Shown one piece after another: positions 8,246 to 16,213 of a DNA stretch of 46,146 nt. The DNA is taken from the NCBI GenBank assembly GCA_035537095.1, contig DATLMV010000061.1:1-46146 (forward strand), in the 5' to 3' direction. Made by a program: the position numbers and the translations under genes. Source of the stretch: DASWNP01 sp035537095 (GTDB lineage Bacteria; Acidobacteriota; Blastocatellia; Pyrinomonadales; Pyrinomonadaceae). Within the stretch, counting starts at the first letter, position 1; every line of letters begins with the position of its first letter. Below the pieces are notes generated by a model. It did no database searches. It saw only the letters and a list, made by a program, of their open reading frames with translations, and was not told the origin of the DNA.

Positions 8246-9952
8246 TTACTGTTTGAGACCGAAGCCGAGCGACGTGTCGCCGCCGAGCAGGGGCGTCGGT
8301 TTCTCGGGCGTTTCGGCGTGTTCTTTGGTGGTCGCGGCCACCGGCAGTTGAATCGTGAACGTGCTGCCGCGCCCCGGTTCGCTCTCGACGGCGACGCGCC
8401 CTCGATGCGCCTTGACGATGTGTTCGACGAGCGAGAGGCCGAGGCCGCTGCCCTTCACGTCGTGCACGAGTCCGGTCGAGACGCGGTAGAACTTCTCGAA
8501 AATCTTGCCCTGCTCCTCGCGCGGGATGCCGACGCCGAAGTCCTTCACCGACAGGTAGACGCACTCGCCGCGACTGCTCAAAGAGACGCGTATCTCGCGC
8601 GCGTCGCCGGAATATTTGACGGCGTTGTCGAGCAGGTTCGTGAAGGCTTGCGCGATGGCTTCGGGGTCAACGAGGACGGGCGGAAGCGGCGCGGCGGGCG
8701 CGTCGAAGTCTATCCGGAAGCCGTGCTGTTTGAGTTGCACGTCGAAGGTCTTCAAGGTCGCGCAGATGAGTTCGCCGAGGTTCGCGCGCTCGAAGTGATA
8801 CGTCTTGCGGTCGGATTCGATCTTGGAGAAGTCGAGGATGTTGTTGATGAGTTGGGTCAGACGCCGACTCTCGGTTTCGATATACTCGCCGTACTCCTGC
8901 ATCTTCTCCTCGTCTTTGACGCGCCCGAGTTTGAGAAATTCGCCGAAGACGCGAATCGAAGAGAGCGGCGTCCGGAGTTCATGCGAGACGTTGGAGACGA
9001 AGTCGGTCTTCATCTGCGACAGGCGCATCTCGCGCGAAGCGGTGCGGAGCGCGAGCGCGATGCCGCCGATGAGGACAATCGTCATCAAGAGCGAGACGGC
9101 CAGATTGAAGTTGAAATTCCAATGCGCCCATTGCTCCGGCGTCATGTGTCGGCTGCGGATGCCGAGTTGATAATCGTAGAAGTAGGACGGCCAGATCATC
9201 GCGATGTCGGCGGTCGCCTTGTTCTCTCCGCCGAGCGGCTGCGTCGAGTAGAGCAGGTTGTAGTTGGCATCGCGGACGGTGACGATCACGTCGTGCTGCG
9301 CGTCGTCGGGGAAAAACTTCGGCAGCGAATTTTGAATCGCGCGCGGGAGAAACTGGTTGAGGAAATATTCCCTGTCAATGATCATCCCGGCGACGCCGAC
9401 CACCTTCGAGGCTTCGTCGGTGATGGGCTTGAGGAGCATGCGGTTGTCTGGGTCGCGCATGTCGTCGGTGAGCGCGAGGGAGCGCAAGGGCGTGCCCTCC
9501 TGACCGAGCAGTTTGAAGGGAGCGGAGGCGACGTTGGCGGCGCGCATCTCTTCGGCGGGAACGTCTGTGATGCGCGACTGGTCGTGCGGGTCGAAGAAGA
9601 GTATCTGCGAGTCGCCCTCCGGCGCACGGAAGACGGCGATGAAAAGTCGCTTCGCTCCCTCGGTCTCACACTTCCCGAAATGATACTTGGTCTTGTGCAG
9701 GTTCTCGGCAGTTATCGAGGAGGCGGCGACGTTCAAAACCTGCTCGGCGTTCGTGCGATAGAAAAACTTGACCTCCTTGCTCACGTCCGCCAGATAGTTC
9801 TTCATCCAGACCTGTTCGTAGACGCTCGAAGTCTTCTCCAACTTCCGCAGCGAACGATATTGCAGCGCGAGAATCGTCGTCAGCGGAATCGCCACCGCGA
9901 AGAATCCCACCCACAGAATATGCCGCCGCACAAATGTTCTCAGCTTCGACAT
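8246..9952 (-). CDS. membrane sensor histidine kinase
   Basis: The 568-aa protein has one membrane helix near residues 12-32 and another near 285-305, which enclose a periplasmic sensor region of about 250 residues of Cache/PAS-like appearance. The cytoplasmic part has HisKA with the phospho-accepting His324 (SHELRTPLSS) and HATPase_c with the N box (LLDNAVKYSG), G1 (DFGVGIP) and G2 (GSGLGLSLV). It phosphorylates the OmpR-type regulator encoded two genes downstream. The ATG at 9952 begins a proper N-terminal helix; the 26 upstream codons have no coding look. The signal sensed is unknown. Four TTTAC words upstream (10033-10067) may be the regulator's own binding site. Confidence 0.9.
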   Translation of the reverse strand: MSKLRTFVRRHILWVGFFAVAIPLTTILALQYRSLRKLEKTSSVYEQVWMKNYLADVSKEVKFFYRTNAEQVLNVAASSITAENLHKTKYHFGKCETEGAKRLFIAVFRAPEGDSQILFFDPHDQSRITDVPAEEMRAANVASAPFKLLGQEGTPLRSLALTDDMRDPDNRMLLKPITDEASKVVGVAGMIIDREYFLNQFLPRAIQNSLPKFFPDDAQHDVIVTVRDANYNLLYSTQPLGGENKATADIAMIWPSYFYDYQLGIRSRHMTPEQWAHWNFNFNLAVSLLMTIVLIGGIALALRTASREMRLSQMKTDFVSNVSHELRTPLSSIRVFGEFLKLGRVKDEEKMQEYGEYIETESRRLTQLINNILDFSKIESDRKTYHFERANLGELICATLKTFDVQLKQHGFRIDFDAPAAPLPPVLVDPEAIAQAFTNLLDNAVKYSGDAREIRVSLSSRGECVYLSVKDFGVGIPREEQGKIFEKFYRVSTGLVHDVKGSGLGLSLVEHIVKAHRGRVAVESEPGRGSTFTIQLPVAATTKEHAETPEKPTPLLGGDTSLGFGLKQ

Positions 9953-10032
9953 CCGTTTCCGTCCAGAAGACCAACCGCGCGGCGCATAACATACAACGAA
10001 AACCCGCGCGCGTCTGTAGTCTGCCGCCACAT

Positions 10033-10067
10033 TTTACAACTCGTTTACAGCTTTTACCTCTCTTTAC
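10033..10067 (-). promoter_or_regulatory. TTTAC direct repeats upstream of the kinase operon
   Basis: TTTAC occurs at 10033, 10044, 10053 and 10063 (spacings 11, 9 and 10 bp), 80-115 bp before the kinase start. Helical-turn-spaced direct repeats are what OmpR/PhoB-family regulators bind, so autoregulation by the operon's own regulator is a reasonable guess. Confidence 0.35.
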
Positions 10068-10074
10068 CCTTGCG

Positions 10075-10209
10075 GACGATGGACGATAGACGATGGACGA
10101 TGAAAAACGCACGACGCACGTTAGACGATAGATAAACGGGCGATAGACGATAGGATGGAAGAAAGCTTCCTTCTCATCAACCGTCCATCGTCCATCGTCC
10201 ATCGTCTAT
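10075..10209. repeat. heptamer array with inverted arms (GACGATG word)
   Basis: The left arm (about 10075-10158) is built of GACGATG/GACGATA words in tandem. The right arm (about 10181-10209) is the reverse complement (CCATCGT words). It lies between the start of the kinase gene and the end of the oxidoreductase gene. The same word recurs at 32884-32981. Confidence 0.8.
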
Positions 10210-10210
10210 T

Positions 10211-11173
10211 TCACGGAATCAAAACTATCTTGCCGTGCGCGCCCGGCTCAAGGATGGCGGTGTGCGCGTGCGCGGCTTCGGCGAGCGGCATCTCGCGCCC
10301 GACGACGGGCGTGAGCGTCCCGTTTTCCAGACCGGCGACGAGCGCGGCGTGAATGCTTGCGAGTTCTCCGGCGTCGGCGTTCATCAGCGACATGGCGTGG
10401 ATACTCCCGTCGCGTCCCATCAAGGCGCGCGGGTCAATCTCGACCGCGCCGCGACTGCCGATGACCACCACCCGCCCGCGCCGCGCCAGCACGTTCAAAT
10501 CTTTCCCCAGATTCACGTTCGCCAGCATCTCCAAAATAACATCAACGCCGCGCCCGCCCGTCAACTCTCCGAGCGCGTCCAAGTAGCCGGGCGCGCGATG
10601 GTCGAGCACGTGATGCGCGCCCTGTTCGGCGACGAGCCTGCGCCCTTCCTCCGTCCCGCCCGTCCCGATGACTGTCATTCCGACAGCGCGCGCCAGTTGC
10701 ACCGCCGCGACCCCGACGCCGCCGCTCGCGCCGTGCACCAGCACCGTCTCGCCCGCCTTCGCCTGCGCCCGCAGGAAGAGCGCGCGATACGCGGTCGCGT
10801 AGGGCACGAAGACCCCCGCGCCCTGCGCGAACGAGATGCGCTCCGGCAACGGGTGCACCTGCGCTTCATTACACAGAGCCAACTCCGCGTACGCCCCGCT
10901 CAACGTCCCGGCGACGTAAACCCTGTCTCCGGCGCGCACGCTTTTGACATCCTCGCCCGACGCCTCGACCACGCCCGCCGCGTCCATCCCCTGCGTATAA
11001 GGCGTCTGCGGCTTGCTCGCGTACGTGCCCGTGCGGATGTAGGTATCAACCGGATTCACCCCGACGGCGCGCACGCGCACCAGCACCTCCCCGCGCCCCG
11101 CCTGCGGCTCCGCCACCTCCTCCAGACGCAACACCTCCGGCCCGCCAAACTCTCTCACTCGAATTGCTTTCAC
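10211..11173 (-). CDS. NADPH:quinone oxidoreductase family (MDR) protein
   Basis: The protein is a 320-aa zinc-free medium-chain dehydrogenase/reductase. The GroES-like N-terminal domain (MKAIRVREFGGPEVL, VRAVGVNPVDTYIRTG) is followed by a Rossmann domain with VLVHGASGGVGVAAVQLARAVG, the AxxGGVG nucleotide-binding motif of the zeta-crystallin/QOR group. The closing HGKIVLIP is typical. Structural and catalytic zinc cysteines are absent. It likely reduces quinones or alkenals with NADPH in the cytoplasm. An Rrf2-type regulator lies 156 bp upstream in the same direction, which hints at redox control, with a hairpin-forming heptamer array between them. Confidence 0.88.
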   Translation of the reverse strand: MKAIRVREFGGPEVLRLEEVAEPQAGRGEVLVRVRAVGVNPVDTYIRTGTYASKPQTPYTQGMDAAGVVEASGEDVKSVRAGDRVYVAGTLSGAYAELALCNEAQVHPLPERISFAQGAGVFVPYATAYRALFLRAQAKAGETVLVHGASGGVGVAAVQLARAVGMTVIGTGGTEEGRRLVAEQGAHHVLDHRAPGYLDALGELTGGRGVDVILEMLANVNLGKDLNVLARRGRVVVIGSRGAVEIDPRALMGRDGSIHAMSLMNADAGELASIHAALVAGLENGTLTPVVGREMPLAEAAHAHTAILEPGAHGKIVLIP

Positions 11174-11195
11174 TTCTCATCCTCCAATCTAAAAG

Positions 11196-11290
11196 CAGAT
11201 GTCGGATGTCGGAGGTCAGATGCTAGACAAGACCGGAGACGCTTCGTCCTTGTTCTTGCCAACATCTGACCTCCGACATCCGGCATCCGC
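11196..11290. repeat. heptamer array with a 19-bp perfect inverted repeat (GATGTCG word)
   Basis: GATGTCG, GATGTCG, GAGGTCA and GATGCTA follow in tandem from about 11198. Bases 11204-11222 pair perfectly with 11263-11281. It lies between the Rrf2 and QOR genes. Confidence 0.85.
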
Positions 11291-11329
11291 TCTTTGTGAC
11301 TGCGCCGGTTACAAATGGCGCGAAAAATT

Positions 11330-11809
11330 TTACGCGCGCTTGCGTCGGGGCTGGCGACGGCTGCTGCTACTTCTATTGCTGCTACTGCGCGAACTGGTTT
11401 TGATGGACTGGCGGATGCTCTCGACGGAGATTTCGCCGAGCACCTGCTCGACCGCCCCGCCGACCGCCGCCAGCACGTCGCCCAAGACGCCCTCGATGTT
11501 GACGCCGACACGGCACTTCGGGTTCGGCGGTTGCCTGTGCAGCGCGAAGATGTCCTGCCCCTCGACGGCGCGATACACGTCGCGCAGCGTGATCTCCCGC
11601 GCCGGACGCGCGAGGCGCGAGCCGCCCGCCGCGCCCGTCTGCGAAGTGACGAGTCCCGCGCGCCCGAGCGCGCACAGGATGCGACGGATGACGACGGCGT
11701 TCGTGTTGACGCTGCACGCTATCTCCTCCGACTTGAGCGGTTCATCTCCCGCCCACGCCAGCAAAGTCAAGACGTGCACCGCCACCGCGAATCTGCTGCT
11801 TGTTGACAT
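11330..11809 (-). CDS. Rrf2-family transcriptional regulator
   Basis: The 159-aa regulator has an N-terminal winged helix (SSRFAVAVHVLTLLAW, LKSEEIACSVNTNAVVIRRILCALGRAGLVTSQTGAAGGSRLAR) characteristic of Rrf2/YwnA proteins. The three clustered cysteines that hold an Fe-S cluster in IscR/NsrR are not present (a single Cys in NPKCRVG), so it is probably cluster-free and may sense by thiol chemistry. The last 25 residues are a low-complexity Ser/Arg tail. A promoter overlapped by a palindrome lies just upstream (11850-11888) and is the likely autoregulatory site. The downstream QOR gene is a plausible target. Confidence 0.85.
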   Translation of the reverse strand: MSTSSRFAVAVHVLTLLAWAGDEPLKSEEIACSVNTNAVVIRRILCALGRAGLVTSQTGAAGGSRLARPAREITLRDVYRAVEGQDIFALHRQPPNPKCRVGVNIEGVLGDVLAAVGGAVEQVLGEISVESIRQSIKTSSRSSSNRSSSSRRQPRRKRA

Positions 11810-11849
11810 CGTTCTTTATCTACACGCGCTGGAGAATTTCCCGCCCCCG

Positions 11850-11888
11850 CCGTTTGTAACAAATATAGATACAAACGGAATTTGTCAA
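11850..11888 (-). promoter_or_regulatory. promoter with overlapping palindromic operator for the Rrf2 gene
   Basis: On the minus strand TTGACA (11888-11883) is followed by 17 nt and TATTTG (11865-11860); TATATT with a 15-nt spacer is the alternative -10. A palindrome with 9-bp arms, CCGTTTGTA-N11-TACAAACGG (11850-11878), covers the -10, so a bound dimer would block RNA polymerase. The site lies 40-80 bp before the Rrf2 start. Confidence 0.65.
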
Positions 11889-11954
11889 GCTCAAGCGTCT
11901 CCCGGCAGGCCGCGCCCCTGTTGACCGGAGTCGTTTTCCCGTCGAGATAAATTG

Positions 11955-12079
11955 AAAGCGGAAAGGGGTAAACGGGGAAAGGTTAAAAGGGGAAAGGGAA
12001 AGATAAAAGCGACGGGGGCAGAATTTTCCTGTTCGGTTTAACCCTTTCCCCCTTTAACCTTTTCCCTTTTAACCCTTTG
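11955..12079. repeat. heptamer-like array with inverted arms (GGGGAAAGG word)
   Basis: The left arm (about 11955-12008) repeats GGGGAAAGG/GGTTAAAA words. The right arm (about 12036-12079) is the complementary CCCTTTCCCC/TTTAACC series. It lies between the Rrf2 regulatory region and the acidic-protein gene. Confidence 0.8.
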
Positions 12080-12091
12080 ACTGCTTATGGT

Positions 12092-12439
12092 TTAGCCGAA
12101 GAGCGGTTCGCCGTCGTAGATTTGCGTCCAGCCGTTTTTGCGGCTCGTCGTAAGGCTGCGTTTGAACCACTTGAGGGCCGCTTCGCCGTCTTCGTAGGTT
12201 TGCGCGGTGGGGAGCGACTGGCGCGGGTCAACGCGGACAATCTGGCCGCCGGAGGTGTAGGTCTTGAGCGAGAGCAGCGCGACCATCCCGTTTTTCGAGA
12301 GGACGACCGTCCGCACGTCTATCGGTTCTTCTTCGTCATCGTCGTCATCGCCGTCTTCGTCGAATTCCAACACGGACGAGTCGTCCATGTCCGGCTCGTC
12401 GTCAATCATGTCGTCGAAAAAATCATTCTGGTCGTCCAT
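12092..12439 (-). CDS. small acidic hypothetical protein
   Basis: The 115-aa product has a very acidic N-terminal half (a D/E-only run near residues 30-43) and a C-terminal half with normal composition (VRTVVLSKNGMVALLSLKTYTSGGQIVRVDP... ALKWFKRSL). No signal peptide or membrane helix is present. I do not recognise the family. The ATG at 12439 (MDDQNDFFDD) is preferred over 12454 because GTGAG precedes it at a usable distance. It is transcribed divergently from glpK, with about 140 bp between the starts. Confidence 0.7.
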   Translation of the reverse strand: MDDQNDFFDDMIDDEPDMDDSSVLEFDEDGDDDDDEEEPIDVRTVVLSKNGMVALLSLKTYTSGGQIVRVDPRQSLPTAQTYEDGEAALKWFKRSLTTSRKNGWTQIYDGEPLFG

Positions 12440-12577
12440 CGTTTTTCTCACCACTTTCCCAACTATTTCTGTATCCTTCCAACGCCGAAAGATAATAGAT
12501 TATCCCGCGCCGGAAATGGACGTTACATACTACTCTCGTCGGCGCGGTTTGCAAAACGAGCGAAGGAGCGTGGCTTG

Positions 12578-14080
12578 ATGGCCGGAGGTTTTATCCTTTC
12601 GATTGATCAGGGAACGACGGGAACGACCGTCCTCGTTTTCAACCGCGAGGGCGCAATCGAGGGGCGTGCCTATTCCGAGTTTGCGCAGCACTACCCGCAA
12701 CCGGGTTGGGTCGAACACGACGCGGAGGAGATTTGGTCTGTCAGCATGAAGGTGACGGAGCAAGCTCTGGCGAACGCGCGCGTCAATGTTCGGGAGGTCG
12801 CGGCGGTCGGCATCACGAACCAGCGCGAGACGGTCGTCCTGTGGGAACGCGCGACGGGCAAACCCTTAGGGCGCGCAATCGTCTGGCAGGACAGGCGGAC
12901 GGCGGCCATCTGCGACGAGATGCGCGAGCGCGGGATGGAGGAGACTTTCAGACGCAAGACGGGGCTGGTGATTGACCCTTATTTTTCCGGCACGAAGATC
13001 AAGTGGCTGCTCGACCACACGGCGGGCCTGCGCGAGCGCGCGGAAGAGGGCGAGGTCGCTTTCGGCACGATAGACTCTTGGCTCGTCTGGAAACTGACGG
13101 GCGGGCGCGTGCACGTCACCGACTATTCCAACGCTTCGCGGACGCTGCTCTACAACATCGAAGAACTGCGTTGGGACGAAGAGTTGCTCCTGCTGCTCGA
13201 CATCCCTCCGGCAATCCTGCCGTCGGTCGTCGCGTCGTCTGGCGTCTGCGCGCAGACGGATGCCGACGCTTTCTTCGGCGCGAGCGTCCCCGTCGCGGGG
13301 CTGGCGGGCGACCAGCAGGCCGCGCTCTTCGGTCAGGCGTGCTACGGCTCGGGGCTGGCGAAGAACACCTACGGCACGGGCTCTTTCGTGATGCTCAACA
13401 CGGGGCAGAAGCCGGTCGCCAGCAATCAAGGGCTGCTCACGACCGTCGCGTGGCGCATCGGCGAAGAGCCGGTCGAGTATGCGCTCGAAGGCTCGATCTT
13501 CGTCACGGGCGCGGCGGTGCAATGGCTGCGCGACGGTTTGCAGATCATCGAGCGAGCGAGCGAGACGGAGGAGATTGCGCGCTCGGTCGAGACGAACGGA
13601 GGGGTCTATTTCGTGCCCGCGCTGGCCGGACTCGGCGCGCCGCATTGGGACGCCTACGCGCGCGGCACAATCGTCGGCCTCACGCGCGGCACGACGCGCG
13701 CGCACATCGTCCGCGCGACCCTAGAGAGCATGTGTTACCAGACGCGCGATGTGCTGGAAGCGATGGAAAGAGATTCGGGCATCCGTCTCGTCGAGATGCG
13801 CGCGGACGGCGGCGCGGTCGCCAACAGTTTTCTGATGCAGTTTCAATCGGACATCCTCGGCGTCCCCATCGCCGTCCCCGAAATCACCGAGACGACCGCC
13901 GCCGGGGCGGCCTATCTCGCGGGCCTCGCCGTCGGTTTCTGGCGGAGCCGCGACGAGATTGACGCGCGCTGGCGTCTGGGCCGACGCTACGAGCCGCGCA
14001 TGAACCAAGCGGAACGCGCGCGGCTCTACAAACGCTGGCTCCGCGCCGTCGAACGCGCGCGCGATTGGGAACGCGAATAA
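12578..14080 (+). CDS. glpK: glycerol kinase
   Basis: The protein phosphorylates glycerol to sn-glycerol 3-phosphate with ATP in the cytoplasm. It is 500 aa, the usual GlpK length. It opens with ILSIDQGTTGTT, the FGGY-family phosphate-binding motif, and has the GITNQRETVVLWERATGKPLGRAIVWQDRRT block. FSGTKIKWLLD and the C-terminal ADGGAVANSFLMQFQSDILGVP signature are also typical. The ATG at 12578 follows GAAGGAG by about 10 nt; the in-frame sequence upstream belongs to the opposite-strand gene region. glpD follows 159 bp downstream, so the two encode consecutive steps of glycerol catabolism. No glycerol facilitator gene is visible. Confidence 0.97.
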   Translation: MAGGFILSIDQGTTGTTVLVFNREGAIEGRAYSEFAQHYPQPGWVEHDAEEIWSVSMKVTEQALANARVNVREVAAVGITNQRETVVLWERATGKPLGRAIVWQDRRTAAICDEMRERGMEETFRRKTGLVIDPYFSGTKIKWLLDHTAGLRERAEEGEVAFGTIDSWLVWKLTGGRVHVTDYSNASRTLLYNIEELRWDEELLLLLDIPPAILPSVVASSGVCAQTDADAFFGASVPVAGLAGDQQAALFGQACYGSGLAKNTYGTGSFVMLNTGQKPVASNQGLLTTVAWRIGEEPVEYALEGSIFVTGAAVQWLRDGLQIIERASETEEIARSVETNGGVYFVPALAGLGAPHWDAYARGTIVGLTRGTTRAHIVRATLESMCYQTRDVLEAMERDSGIRLVEMRADGGAVANSFLMQFQSDILGVPIAVPEITETTAAGAAYLAGLAVGFWRSRDEIDARWRLGRRYEPRMNQAERARLYKRWLRAVERARDWERE

Positions 14081-14087
14081 AGCAGGT

Positions 14088-14235
14088 GATAGGTGTCAGA
14101 TGTTAGATGTTAGATGTCGGATGTTAACTGCCGGAGAAGACGCCGCACGTTCGGAGAAGATGCAGCACTTCGGATAAGACGCCGCGTCCGTTCTTATCTT
14201 TCCTGACATCCGACATCTAACGTCCGACATCCGTT
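14088..14235. repeat. heptamer array with inverted arms (AGATGTT word) enclosing a 20-nt triplicate
   Basis: Left arm about 14088-14127 (AGATGTT, AGATGTT, AGATGTC, GGATGTT); right arm about 14202-14235 (GACATCC GACATCT AACGTCC GACATCC). The loop carries three copies of a 20-nt unit at 14131-14150, 14151-14170 and 14171-14189 (CGGAGAAGACGCCGCACGT-like). The element lies between glpK and glpD. Confidence 0.8.
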
Positions 14236-14239
14236 TTTC

Positions 14240-15922
14240 ATGAGAGAGATTCCGGGCGACATTGCAGAGACGGAGTTTGACGCTATCGTCATCGGCGCGG
14301 GGATAAACGGCGCGGGCGTGGCGCGCGATGCGGCGATGCGCGGTCTGCGCGTGCTCGTGTTGGAGAAGGAGGACGTGTCGAGCGGGACGAGCGCGTGGTC
14401 AACGCGCCTGATTCACGGGGGCTTGCGCTATCTGGAACACGGCGAGGTCGGGCTCGTCCGCGAGTCCTTGCGTGAGCGCGAGCGACTGTTCCGGATTGCG
14501 CCGCATCTCGTGCGCCCGTTGCCGATGTTGATTCCGCTCTACGCGGACGGGCGGCGCAAGCCTCTCGTCGTGCGCGCGGGAATGATCGCATACGACCTGC
14601 TCTCCTTTGATAAGTCGCTCGCGCGCCACCGGATGCTCACGCCTGCCGAGACGCTGCTGCGCGCTCCGGGACTCCGGCGCGAGGGCTTGCGCGGCGCGGC
14701 CCTGTACTACGATGCACAGGTCGAATTTGCGGAGCGTCTAGTTCTAGAGAACGCGCTCTCGGCGCGCGCGCACGGCGCGACGTTTCTCACGTATGCGCGC
14801 GTCGAACGTCTCTCGATTGAAAAGGGACGGGTGTGCGGCGTCGAGTTCGGGGACGCGCTCGGCGGCGGCAAGTATCGCGCGCATGCGCGCGTGGTCTTGA
14901 ACGTCGCGGGGCCGTGGGTGGATGAAGTGCTGCGGGGCGGAAGCAACGGCGGCGCGGCGTCGGCGTCGCCTCCGTTGCGGAAGTTGATCGGCGGCACGAA
15001 GGGGAGTCATCTCGTCGTCGGGGAGTTCGCGTGCGCGCCGCGCGTCGCGCTCTACACGGAGGCGCGCGAGGACGGGCGTCCATTCTTCATCATCCCTTGG
15101 AACGGACGCTTCCTCATCGGCACGACCGACACGCGCTTCGACGGCGACTTGGACGCGGTCGAAACGGACGAGCACGAGATTGCGTACCTGCTGCGCGAAA
15201 CGAACCGCGTGCTGCCCCGTGCCGGACTCACGCGCGAAGCGATTCTCCAAACGTATTCCGGCGTCCGCCCGCTCGCGCGCCGAGCGTCGGGCGCGGAGGC
15301 GAGCGTCACGCGGCGTCACTTCATACGCGAGCACGACGGCGCTCTCGACGGTCTCGTCTCCATCGTCGGCGGCAAGTTGACGACCTACAGGAATCTCTCG
15401 GAGCAGGCGGTTGACCTCCTGTTCAAGCGACTCGAAAGACGCTCGCCCCCATGCGCGACCGCGCGGGAGCCTCTACCGGGCGCGGCGACGGTCGGCGGCG
15501 AGGATTTCAAAAGCTTCTGCGCGCGGTTCAAAGCGGAGAGTCCGCTTCACGCGCACGCGAGCGAAAGACTCCTGCGTATCTACGGGACGCGCGCGGCTGA
15601 TGTGCTGGCGACGGCGCGCGATGAATCCGCTCTGCTCGCGCCCTTGAGCGAGGCGACGGGCGCGATAGGCGCGGAGATCATCTTCTCGTTTCGACAAGAG
15701 ATGGCCGGGACGCTGACGGATTGCCTCTGGCGGCGTACGATGTCGGGCTTGAGCAGCGCGAGCGCGGGCTTTGCCGAAGCCGAAGCCGCCGCGCGCATCG
15801 CGCAGCAACATCTCGGCTGGGACGCGCCCCGCGCCGCACGCGAAGTCGCCGACTATCGAAGCTACGCGGCTAAAAGAATGAGCAAGGGGAAAGGGGAAAA
15901 GGGTGAAATGGTTAAAGGGTGA
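14240..15922 (+). CDS. glpD: aerobic glycerol-3-phosphate dehydrogenase (FAD)
   Basis: The protein oxidises glycerol 3-phosphate to dihydroxyacetone phosphate, passing electrons to quinone at the membrane. It is 560 aa. The FAD-binding Rossmann motif is at residues 16-32 (VIGAGINGAGVARDAAMRG), followed by SSGTSAWSTRLIHGGLRYLE and IIPWNGRFLIGTTDT; the C-terminal helical DAO_C domain is present. The last 14 residues (from MSKGKGEKGE) are encoded by a G/A-rich heptamer array that continues past the stop, so the natural C-terminus probably ended earlier and was extended by the repeat. It pairs functionally with glpK upstream. Confidence 0.95.
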   Translation: MREIPGDIAETEFDAIVIGAGINGAGVARDAAMRGLRVLVLEKEDVSSGTSAWSTRLIHGGLRYLEHGEVGLVRESLRERERLFRIAPHLVRPLPMLIPLYADGRRKPLVVRAGMIAYDLLSFDKSLARHRMLTPAETLLRAPGLRREGLRGAALYYDAQVEFAERLVLENALSARAHGATFLTYARVERLSIEKGRVCGVEFGDALGGGKYRAHARVVLNVAGPWVDEVLRGGSNGGAASASPPLRKLIGGTKGSHLVVGEFACAPRVALYTEAREDGRPFFIIPWNGRFLIGTTDTRFDGDLDAVETDEHEIAYLLRETNRVLPRAGLTREAILQTYSGVRPLARRASGAEASVTRRHFIREHDGALDGLVSIVGGKLTTYRNLSEQAVDLLFKRLERRSPPCATAREPLPGAATVGGEDFKSFCARFKAESPLHAHASERLLRIYGTRAADVLATARDESALLAPLSEATGAIGAEIIFSFRQEMAGTLTDCLWRRTMSGLSSASAGFAEAEAAARIAQQHLGWDAPRAAREVADYRSYAAKRMSKGKGEKGEMVKG

Positions 15923-16175
15923 AGCGGGTAAAGAATGTAGGTACTATCAGTCGCTAACAAAAGCGGGTCGCCGCGCTAATCACAGCAAAATTAAACAGGG
16001 ATGGACAGGATAGACAGGATGAGAAGAAGGGGAAATGGGAAACGGGGAAGGGGAAACAACGAAGCGCAATGTTAGCTCTAGACCTCTTCGCACTTTATCC
16101 TTCTTCCTTTCCCTTTTCCCATTTAACCTTTCCCCCTTTCCCCTTTGTTCTTATCCTGTCCATCCCTGTTAATCT
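15882..16175. repeat. two nested inverted arrays (GGGGAAAGG and ACAGGATGG words)
   Basis: The left GGGGAAAGG arm starts inside the glpD coding end (about 15893) and a second copy runs at about 16024-16056. The right arm (about 16096-16146) is the CCTTTCCCC complement. Outside it, GGATGGACAGGATAGACAGG (about 16000-16019) pairs with TATCCTGTCCATCCCTGTT (about 16151-16170). The gap to the next gene holds nothing else. Confidence 0.75.
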
Positions 16176-16213
16176 CTTTCGCAGTTTTGATGATGCTTTA
16201 ATGGAGAAAAAAC

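Noticed and set aside
8318..10135. 605-codon plus-strand frame opposite the histidine kinase
   Set aside because: It is antisense to a gene with full HisKA/HATPase motifs; its sequence is Arg/Glu/Val-rich with no domain, the usual shadow in GC-rich DNA.
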